From CAIVSN01 sp040383945 (GTDB lineage: Bacteria; Patescibacteriota; Gracilibacteria; BD1-5; UBA2023), in contig JBEICN010000047.1 in NCBI GenBank assembly GCA_040383945.1, positions 1 to 6,348 on the forward strand: a stretch of 6,348 nt of DNA, in the 5' to 3' direction. Under the pieces are notes generated by a model, which worked only from the letters and a program-made list of their open reading frames with translations, made no database searches and had not been told where the DNA came from. Both the position numbers and the translations under genes were made by a program. How positions within the stretch are numbered: the first letter of the stretch is position 1; each line of letters begins with the position of its first letter. Shown piece after piece: positions 1 to 6,348 of the stretch.

Positions 1-920
1 CGCTCTCGTTTCTGGAGACGAAGCCTCCCGATTTCTTTTGTCGTGCCGCCACGCGCTTCCAAAATATACCTGCGTATTTCTTCAAGGTTTCCTCCTGAAA
101 GGCCGATAGTACCCCCATGTACTGAGGCGTAGATCTTTTCTATGAGAGAAAATTGGAGAAGCTCTGGCAATTTTGCAAAATCTTCTTCACGAATAGAGTT
201 TCCAGAGAGATATACTCCGAGAAGTCCTTCCATCATACGGTCCAACTGTCCGGCATAGGTGGCAAAATGCGCAAGAGTATCGCGGACTTTTGGATTAATG
301 TGTTCCATTTGAGGAAGTATTTCGTTTCGAACACGGTTTCGCAAATAGCGGGAGTCCGTATTGGTGGAATCTTCTCGATATTCGATGTCCATACTCGAGG
401 CGTAGGTCTGAATGGCGGATTTGGCACAATCTAGCAATGGGCGCAATAGCACGCCTTGTCGTTCCATCATTCATGATAGCCCACGAAGTCGTGCTCCTCG
501 AATGAGATTCATCAATACGGTTTCAATATTATCGTCGCGGTGGTGTGCGGTAATGATGAATCTTGACTGAGTCAGCTCACGAATTTTTTCAAAATATCAG
601 TATCGCACCAATCTTCCAGCTGCCTCTATGCTTGTCTTCTCATCTTTGGCAACTTTTTGAATGTCGCTTCGCATGAGATCAGACGAAACGCCATACTTTT
701 CGCACTTGAGACGCACGAATGTCCCATCAGATTCGCTTTCTGTTCGTATTGCATGATCAATGTGAACGGCGATAATTTTGTTGGTCGGATGGATTTGGGC
801 AATAAGATCCAGAAGGACCATGCTGTCGACTCCTCCAGAAATTCCGAGCACGACACAATCAGAAGTCGTAATTTCATACTTCTCCCATATTTTTGTCATG
901 TGTTGCCGTAAATTTTCCAT
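1..920 (-). CDS. tilS: tRNA(Ile)-lysidine synthase TilS, 3'-truncated by window edge
   Basis: TilS attaches lysine to C34 of the CAU-anticodon tRNA-Ile, using ATP, so that it reads AUA codons; it acts in the cytoplasm. About 306 residues are visible and the C-terminus lies beyond base 1. The N-type ATP-pyrophosphatase PP-loop SGGVDS is at residues 28-33, followed by HIDHAIR, the ExAxRxxRY-type segment near 99-107, and HHRDDNIET then RGARLRGLSGM near 125-151, all in the family order. Two in-frame UGA codons are read as Gly: residue 108 (bases 597-599), a variable site, and residue 150 (471-473), in the conserved GLSG segment. Without recoding the gene would stop at residue 107. The ATG at 918-920 fits the usual short leader before the PP-loop; no Shine-Dalgarno is visible. 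The RNHCP gene ends 11 bases upstream, so the two are probably cotranscribed. The family assignment is secure. Confidence 0.95.
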
Positions 921-931
921 GTGCTACTGGA

Positions 932-1249
932 TTATTCAAGAAGTTCGCGTGCTTGGATCTCGCTGAGTTTTCGTGCTATATCAAGGTATTTGTCATCTGG
1001 TGCAAGTTTATTTACCATTCGTTTTTTGCATGTTTGACATTGATGAACCACTACCATTCCTTTTCATTTGCGTTCTTCAAATCCGACAGGCCTCATCACC
1101 CCACTACAGGCACTCGCCCGATCTCATGGTATTTTTTCATCCAAATGTAGAGAGGAGAGGCAGTTTGGACAGTGGTTTCTCGCTGATCCGCCGGGGTGTT
1201 CAGAAACTTCTGCTCCGCAGATTACGCATACAAATGACTCATTTCGCAT
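932..1249 (-). CDS. RNHCP domain zinc-ribbon protein
   Basis: This 105-aa protein matches the RNHCP domain family (named for its Arg-Asn-His-Cys-Pro motif). In order it shows CVIC at residues 8-11, RNHCPNC near 24-30, SSLHLD near 32-37, PGDR at 41-44, a lone Cys in the ACSG segment, and HQCQTC near 70-75. The paired cysteines suggest one or two structural zinc sites; the family's biochemical function is unknown to me. Two UGA codons are read as Gly: residue 42 (bases 1124-1126) is the glycine of the invariant-looking PGDR motif, and residue 62 (1064-1066) lies in a variable loop. The stop is TAA. I chose the ATG at 1247-1249 because family members begin just before the first CxxC and a weak GGA lies six bases upstream. 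An in-frame ATG at 1259-1261 would add MGFI. The gene probably heads an operon with tilS. Confidence 0.88.
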
Positions 1250-1267
1250 AATAAATCCCATGTGTCG

Positions 1268-1295
1268 ATGCTATTCGTATAAACCAATTTTGCAA
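1268..1295 (-). promoter_or_regulatory. possible promoter for the RNHCP-tilS operon
   Basis: Reading leftward, TTGCAA (1295-1290), a 16-base spacer and TAGCAT (1273-1268) form a weak sigma70-like pair. Six bases then lead to the alternative ATG at 1261. TATACG a few bases upstream is a rival -10. Each hexamer matches only four of six consensus positions, so this is tentative. Confidence 0.2.
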
Positions 1296-1318
1296 CTCAA
1301 TACGAGATATGCTACATT
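1290..1318 (+). promoter_or_regulatory. predicted sigma70-type promoter of pilB, leaderless
   Basis: TTGCAA (1290-1295) and TACATT (1313-1318) are separated by exactly 17 bases. A TG dinucleotide sits one base before the -10 (TGC-TACATT, extended -10). Six bases separate the -10 from the ATG at 1325, so transcription would begin at or next to the start codon and the mRNA would have no 5' leader. Each hexamer matches four of six consensus positions; the spacing and the TGn element raise confidence. Confidence 0.45.
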
Positions 1319-1324
1319 TGGGTT

Positions 1325-2812
1325 ATGACTACAAATACCACTCTTATCGATGAAACAGCCGTGGCTTCCATGGTTGAAAGCCTATGAGCTGCACCAGAAT
1401 CTATGGATACAGCGGTAGTTACTCTTGTTGATAGCACTTGAGTTACTTCAGCCCCCACCGACACAGCGGTTGTTTCTGCCGCTGAGGATGAGGTCAGTTC
1501 TTCGATCAAAAGCGAAGAACAATTTCTTGAAATCAAAGACACCATGGTTGGCAAGAAAAAAGCATTTCGTCAGGAAGAAAAATTTGCAGAACTAGAAAAA
1601 TACGTTCATGAATCTCTCTTGGCTCAAGATTCTGAGCGCGCACTTATCCTCGTTACCAAAGGGGCGTTGGGTCTTGGAAGTTCGGACATTCACTACGACG
1701 TGACCGAAACCGAAGCAGAAATCCGAATGAGAATAGACGGCTCGCTGGTGACAGTTTTTCGTCTTTCTCGTCCGGAATATAAACTCCTTTTGGAGCGACT
1801 CAAGTACAAGTCAGAGTTAAAGTTGAATATCACGAATGTGCCACAGGATGGAAAGTATCGAATTACTGAGGTGGAAGAAGGGCATATAGACGTACGAGTT
1901 TCCACGCTTCCAGTTCGGACTTGAGAAAATGTTGTCTGTCGAGTCTTGGACTCTACTCAGTCTATTCCAAAGGTTGGAGAACTCGGTTTTGTGTGGACTT
2001 CCAAGCGACAAATTGACAAGAGCTTGAGAAAGAAGTCTGGCATGGTGCTAGTTACTGGTCCTACCGGATCTGGTAAGACCACTACGCTGTATTCCATGAT
2101 GCAGGAGCTGAATACCCCAGAGCGCAAAATTATCACGCTCGAAGATCCGATCGAGTACGAGCTCATGGGAGTAGTACAGTCAGAAGTCAACGAGAATAAC
2201 GGGTACAATTTTCACTCTTGACTCAAAGCTCTGTTACGACAAGATCCTGATATTATCATGATCGGAGAAATCCGTGATTTGGAAACTGCCAATACTGCCG
2301 CACAGGCGGCTTTGACAGGACACCTCGTACTCTCGACACTACATACCAAATCTGCCTCTGAAACTCTCGAGCGTCTCATAAATATGGGACTGCCACCATA
2401 CATTCTTGCGAGCGCCATAGATATTATTATTGCACAACGACTCGTTCGAAAACTTTGTCCTCATTGTACGGAGAGTTATATAGCTGACGAGGCGCAGAAT
2501 GATACCATCACATGGATGATGAAAGATATTGGTATCGATGCGGTCGCACGAGCAAAAAAATGAGGCTTCAAACTTTTTCGAGCTTCAGGATGTGAGCATT
2601 GCGGTTATACCGGATATAAAGGTCGACTGGGAATCTACGAAGTTTTGTGTTTGAGCGACCCTATTCGAGCTCTCATACGAAATGGAGCGAGTCCTGCCGA
2701 AATTATGGCGGAAGCCAGAAAAAATGACCTTATCTTAATGCGAGAAGACGGTGTTCTAAAAGCAATGCGTGGGAAAACAAGTTTGGAAGAGGTTTTTTCT
2801 GTAATTGACTAG
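1325..2812 (+). CDS. pilB: type IV pilus/type II secretion assembly ATPase (PilB/GspE family)
   Basis: This 495-aa cytoplasmic hexameric ATPase would power extension of type IV pili (or pseudopili). The N2-type domain with SSDIHYD is near residues 117-123. The ATPase core follows: Walker A GPTGSGKT at 245-252, Asp box ITLEDPIEYE near 271-280, Walker B DIIMIGE at 309-315, and His box from H333 to H340. The zinc-binding tetracysteine is C378, C381, C423 and C426, leading into GYKGRLGIYEVL and the C-terminal MREDG motif. Five UGA codons are read as Gly: residues 21, 39, 200 (TGE), 299 (before LKALLRQDPD) and 413; 28 other Gly codons are GGN. The stop is TAG at 2810-2812. Instead of the usual N1 (MshEN-like) domain there is an approximately 60-residue acidic low-complexity repeat segment. 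The tetracysteine favours PilB/GspE over the retraction ATPase PilT. No pilus partners are visible, so pilus versus secretion use is inferred. Confidence 0.95.
1352..1513 (+). repeat. three imperfect 54-bp tandem repeats inside pilB
   Basis: Three consecutive 54-base units begin at 1352, 1406 and 1460. They encode 18-residue units that start ETAVAS, DTAVVT and DTAVVS (residues 10, 28 and 46). The first two units also share a UGA-encoded Gly at unit position 12. The third has diverged after its first six residues. DNA identity is highest over the ACAGCGGTxGTT part of units 2 and 3. Confidence 0.75.
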
Positions 2813-2855
2813 TACGAGCGCCTGAAGATGTCACTGGCGTGTCTCCCCAAAGAGA
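2813..2855. other. convergent intergenic gap between pilB and the wall-anchored protein gene
   Basis: Forty-three bases separate the TAG of the rightward pilB gene from the TAA of the leftward 794-aa gene. A weak CGCC...GGCG inverted repeat with a 13-base loop is present, but there is no following T-run. I cannot call a bidirectional terminator, although the position is where one would be expected. Confidence 0.4.
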
Positions 2856-5240
2856 TTATTTCCAAATAACTTTCAGAAGTTTCTGACGAGTTGCATCATC
2901 AAGCGTGCCGGTAGGGTTTTTGATGCCAAGAATTTCTTTGGAGAATTTTATGAGTGAGGATTTGGTGATAGATCCAAAATACCCCGTAGGCGCTAATCCT
3001 TCAAAATACCCATATCTTTTAAGAATTTCTTGCAGTTTTACCACTTCTTCATTTGAGTCACCTTCTTTGAGAGTTTTGGTGAATGTGTAGTAATCTCAAA
3101 TAGTTTTTTCGCTCTTCTGGGAAGCACTATCTGATGTACTCACACTGGTTTTTGGGGTAAATTTTACCCGTTTCTCATAGGTATTCATCAATTCTGCGTA
3201 CGCGAGATCGGCCCGTTCTTTTGCTTGCGAATAATTTGGATATTCCTGAGATATGTTTAGGTGAAGGATATATGAATTATAGGAACGCAAAGAGTTTTGA
3301 TACTCCTCTGCAGTGATGCTGTTCGTCGTTCACAGTCGGTACAGTTTTGAAATAATCTTGTTTTCTTGTCTTTGAGCCTTGAAAAAATCACTTTTGTCTG
3401 TGGTTTTTGTTCGATATACATACACATCTTGAGAATTTCGCAACGCTCGACTTACATATCGAAGATCTCGATTTTTGACGAGAGTTATCTGCTCCTTAAG
3501 GATTGCAAGAGATGAGTCTATGTCGTTTTTTGCCAAAATACTGCGATCACCTCTGTTCCAAGCATCTTGTCTCGTGACATAAATGACATACGCGTTCATG
3601 GCTCGATGATATTCATTAAACAATTCGCGATCGAAACTGAGGTAATAGTCCAAGTCTGAAATACTGAGCCGAGCAGCATACGTATTTACCATTTTTTTTG
3701 TGGCATCATTTTTTATATTGGCATGGATAAACGATCGTGCTTCTGCGATGTTGCGGAAATATATGTCGTTGATTTTACTGCGGTCAGTGAGCAGGATGTT
3801 GGGATTGGCGAGAGGTCACTCAGGAAGCCATGGAATTTCTTTGGTGTTTGGATTTTGGGTGAGTGGGATCTCTGTGCTAGGAAGATTGGATGTTCCTGTC
3901 GATGTTTGATTGCTTCATGTGCCACTTACCGGGGTTTTTGTACAGATTTTGTCATACAAACTACCAGACACATCTCCACTCGGACAAAAATCTGGAGTTT
4001 GAATTATAATAGCTCCACCTCCAACTCCTCCACCTCCTCCTCCACTTGAAGGTGGAACATAGGTGGCTACACAACTTCCACTTGCGAGATCATAGCCACT
4101 GTTACATCCGATCGTACAGCTCGGATATGCACTGATGGTACCATTTGCTGGGGCGCTGTTACTGCAAGAAAAGCTATACGCTCTACTGGTAGTTGTCGTA
4201 TTACCAGCAAGATCAGAAGCAAAAAAACTGAGAGTTACAGGGGAGTTGATCGTGAATGCTCCAGTATAGGTAGGAGAAGTTTGGGTTGCGGTTCCAGTCA
4301 TACTGTAACGAATCGAACCGGTCTCGCTCATACTGGCACTTACCGTCTGGCTTCCGGTGTATGTTCCTGCAGCTGGGGTAATGAATATCCCAGGTCCTGC
4401 CGTATCTTCTACCACCCCTGCAAATAGTTGTTCGCTTTCATAGTTGCTATCTCAGAATATTTGAATTTGTGGTGTAATTCCCGTGTCAAATAATCCGTCA
4501 CTCCAGAGAATTCTTCCGGTGTAGGAGCCAGTTGTGCCTTCAAAAGAAATACCCGTTGCAGTTTTACCAGGGCTCGTGATCGCGATTTGGGAGGGGGTAA
4601 GCAAGGTTGCGGGAAGTGGGTTGTTCAAAGTTACATTATATCCGTTTACATATCCATTCCCATTGGTATCAAATGATCGCGCCTTTATTATGGAAACCGT
4701 ACTTTGTACTGTCATAGTGATATTGTTCGATGTACTGGCGCTATCATTCCCATTTCAAAATATTCCATCTACCGAGTCGGTAAGGGTATAATTTAAAGTA
4801 TAATTCCCATTTGTAATACCCGACGTTTTATAGTGAGCAATAACGATATTTTCACATATACCTGCTCCAGTTGGCTGGAATCGGAATACAAAATTCCCAT
4901 TGTTCAGTGAGTCTATAGCAAGATTTCCGGTAGTACCTCCGTTGATGTCCGTACAGTCATCAGATTCGATTGTGTATCCGCTTGCGGTGAGACCTGAAGG
5001 AAGGGGGAGAAGGCCTACTCTATATTCTCGACTCGGCTGGTCTCCATCTACAATTATTTTTATAACAAAATCGACCAAGCCACCGCTTGAATTTACAGCA
5101 ATGCTGTTTGAGTCAGTCAAATCACCGGTTCGCTTTACCGCGAGTTCATTCGCAATATAGGCTCAATTAACTTGAGAAACACTCAGCAGGGAAATGGTTG
5201 CAAGGAGCAGGAGGGCAAGAGCGAAGATATTTTTTTTCAT
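2856..5240 (-). CDS. secreted multidomain surface protein with C-terminal peptidoglycan-binding domain
   Basis: This 794-aa protein is probably exported and held to the cell wall. A signal peptide (Lys-Lys, then a Leu/Ala-rich core, residues 1-26) is followed by a beta-rich domain with C96 and C129. Next is a domain with an EF-hand-like DTNGNGY loop (191-197), ending in GLFDTGITPQI. A chitobiase C-terminal-type Ig-like domain spans about 287-358, with SIRYSMTG, SPTYTGAF and ASDLAGN. A small Cys-rich module (C359, C375, C379, C390), a Gly linker (400-409) and FCPSGD...YDKIC (C419, C433) come next. A predicted helical, unrecognised region covers about 476-714. The last approximately 70 residues match PG_binding_1 (VVKLQEILKRYGYF, TGYFG, TGTLDDATRQKL). 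UGA encodes Gly at 26, 162, 263, 442, 475, 637 and 715. The gene starts 10 bases after its upstream neighbour and has no visible Shine-Dalgarno. Adhesion is a guess; no catalytic motif was seen. Confidence 0.88.
4014..4043 (-). repeat. poly-glycine linker tract in the surface protein
   Basis: Codons 400-409 encode six glycines, one valine and three glycines, preceded by PPSS. All the glycines use GGA or GGT and none uses UGA. The tract separates the Cys-rich module from the second Cys pair and is probably a flexible inter-domain linker. Confidence 0.7.
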
Positions 5241-5250
5241 ATTCAATATA

Positions 5251-6276
5251 TTATGGTATCACAGTAAATGGCATGTTTTTGGCCTCATAGATCCCTGCGG
5301 TGTCCATGATATTGAAGTAATATTCTCCTGTCTGGAGTCACTTTGGAATTTTAACACTTACCACATTATCATTTACCACGGTGAAGAGTGTGTTTTTGAA
5401 AATAAGATTGTTGGAGAGTTGTATAGAAATGATTTTTTCAAAGCCATTCCCTTGTACTACTACATACCGATCAGCATCACTTTTGATTTCCGTTGGTGTT
5501 ATGGCACCGATATTTATCGGACTTGAATTGTACACGAAGGAAATTTTTTCATCGGTGGAAACAAGTTTACCATTTTTCAAATAGAGTCCAAGAAAAAAAT
5601 CTCAATTTCAAAATGTATTTTTCGGAATGGTCACATAATACGCTTTCCCTTGTACCACTCATACAAATGTTTTTTCTCCTATAATAACCCTATCTATGGT
5701 ATCAAGATTACTGCTTGCAGAAATTTCTAGTAATTGGTTGATGTTAGAGCTCAATATACCGCTATTTACCCTGATAGATTCAGGAGTGCCTTCCGGTGCC
5801 GATTTATTTATGTTAGGAAGTGCTTCTGTTTGTTTCTGCTTTTTTTCGAATTCAATTTTTATGAGTCACTCCAGTGGCTCTTGTATGAGAACCGCTTCTT
5901 TTGCTGTACCGCGCACGGTAATTTTTAGCGTAGTGTCAAATTGAATTTTCCCCAAATTATCTAGGATTGCTGGGGCGTCATTGATGAGAATTTCTGATAT
6001 TTTCAACTTTTCAGAAAGAGCAGACAGATCTACTTTTGCCTCATTGCTACTTTCTGATTCGGAAATAAACACAAATTCCAAATCATCATTTTTCCGATAC
6101 GGAGTAAATTTTTGCAAGTTCGTCTCCCAGCTGAGATTTCTCATGAGAATTTCTGCTGTTTCTGATTTTTTTGGAGGCGTTTTGGAGCTGGGCATGTAGA
6201 ATAACACGAGCCCCAAGGTAACCATCAGACATAAAATTCCGGCAAGAATAAGCCGAGCACGCAAATTGAGTCGCAT
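5251..6276 (-). CDS. membrane-anchored protein with IPT/TIG-like C-terminal domain
   Basis: I do not recognise this 341-aa protein as a named gene. Residues 9-28 form a single hydrophobic helix preceded by Arg2, Arg6 and Arg8, so the N-terminus should be cytoplasmic and the rest outside. The helix has no lipobox. A Pro/Lys-rich stretch (29-38) leads to a soluble region, and residues about 253-341 resemble an IPT/TIG Ig-like fold (ITPTEI, VVVQGNGFEKI, VVSVKIPKGLQTGEYYF). The region about 150-250 could be a second similar domain. Five UGA codons are read as Gly: residues 137, 206, 223, 225 and 313; the last lies in the PKGL turn, where TIG domains commonly carry P-x-G-L. The ATG at 6274-6276 overlaps the TAA of the upstream gene by one base, suggesting coupled translation. 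The stop is TAA, 10 bases before the 794-aa gene. A role in surface assembly or adhesion is inferred from context only. Confidence 0.85.
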
Positions 6277-6348
6277 TAGTAAATATAAACACTTATATTT
6301 CTTACCACCACCGTTGACCCATCGTTTAAGGTTACGGTGATATTTGAG
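6276..6348 (-). CDS. 3' end of an upstream gene, product unknown
   Basis: Only the last 23 codons and a TAA (6276-6278) are in the window; the 5' part lies beyond base 6348. The visible tail alternates hydrophobic and polar residues (NITVTLNDGSTVVV, then a Tyr-containing end), which looks like beta strands with a DGS turn. This would suit a pilin-like or beta-sandwich protein but cannot identify it. The frame is supported by the TAATG overlap with the next gene and by the same strand and tight packing. There is no UGA in this stretch. Confidence 0.6.
   Translation of the reverse strand, partial: SNITVTLNDGSTVVVRNISVYIY

Noticed and set aside
1922..2563. Selenocysteine at the UGA codons of pilB
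   Set aside because: There are too many UGA codons in too many unrelated genes, none at a redox or Cys position, and no SECIS-like hairpin was seen after them.
2554..2563. A-run before TGA in pilB as a programmed frameshift site
   Set aside because: Reading straight through with UGA as Gly gives the expected zinc-binding Cys segment in the same frame, so no shift is needed.
2813..2855. Bidirectional rho-independent terminator
   Set aside because: The only inverted repeat is four base pairs around a 13-base loop, with no T-run on either side.
3723..4049. Plus-strand open frame ending in a Ser/Thr/Asn-rich tail
   Set aside because: It is antisense to the Gly-linker and Ser/Thr region of the 794-aa gene. 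Its low-complexity tail is just the complement of the poly-Gly codons, and it has no recognisable domain.
4534..4791. Plus-strand open frame of 85 codons
   Set aside because: It lies wholly antisense to the EF-hand-like domain of the surface protein, whose frame is supported by domain content and by continuous UGA readthrough.
6195..6276. Lipoprotein signal in the 341-aa protein (LAGILC)
   Set aside because: The Cys is two residues too far from LAG for a lipobox, and the hydrophobic stretch continues past it to about residue 28, as in a plain membrane anchor.
1..6348. UGA as tryptophan (translation table 4)
   Set aside because: At conserved columns (PGDR, GLSG, TGE, the Gly before LKALLRQDPD) the families require Gly, not Trp, and ordinary TGG Trp codons are present.
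1..6348. Multiple pseudogenes or frameshifted genes
   Set aside because: Every break is a UGA with the frame kept, while TAA and TAG never interrupt the reading frames. Catalytic motifs of TilS and PilB are intact, which is unlike decay.

Overview
The window comes from a bacterium that reads UGA as glycine (translation table 25). This code is known from the candidate phyla Gracilibacteria (BD1-5/GN02) and Absconditabacteria (SR1). With the standard code every long gene here breaks into fragments. With UGA as Gly they join into five clean, in-frame genes holding 21 internal UGA codons, and every visible stop is UAA or UAG. Several of the UGA codons sit where well-known families have a conserved glycine: the RNHCP-domain PGDR motif, the GLSG segment of TilS, and the Gly before LxALLRQDPD in PilB. 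CGA and CGG still appear to mean arginine, which leans toward Gracilibacteria over the Absconditabacteria lineages that have recoded those codons. The phylum is not settled from this window.

Layout. (1) 1-1261, minus strand: an RNHCP-domain zinc-ribbon gene, then 11 bases later tilS (tRNA-Ile lysidine synthase), whose C-terminal end runs off the window. (2) 1262-1324: a 63-bp divergent intergenic region with a plausible promoter for the rightward gene, positioned so that its transcript would be leaderless. (3) 1325-2812, plus strand: a complete type IV pilus/type II secretion assembly ATPase (pilB-like). Its N-terminal domain is replaced by a short acidic segment of 18-residue tandem repeats. 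(4) 2813-2855: a short convergent gap. (5) 2856-6348, minus strand: a tightly packed cluster of envelope proteins. It holds the last 23 codons of an unknown gene, a 341-aa membrane-anchored protein with an IPT/TIG-like C-terminus (start overlapping the previous stop as TAATG), and a 794-aa secreted multidomain protein ending in a peptidoglycan-binding domain.

How they fit together. The left block is housekeeping: tRNA modification plus a small zinc-binding protein. The right block is cell surface: a pilus motor facing a cluster of secreted or anchored beta-rich proteins. Cultured or imaged relatives of these phyla live attached to other bacteria, so pili plus wall-anchored adhesin-like proteins could serve contact with a host or prey cell, but that role is inference. 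There is no gene-free stretch over 300 bases, and I saw no RNA gene, mobile element or CRISPR array.
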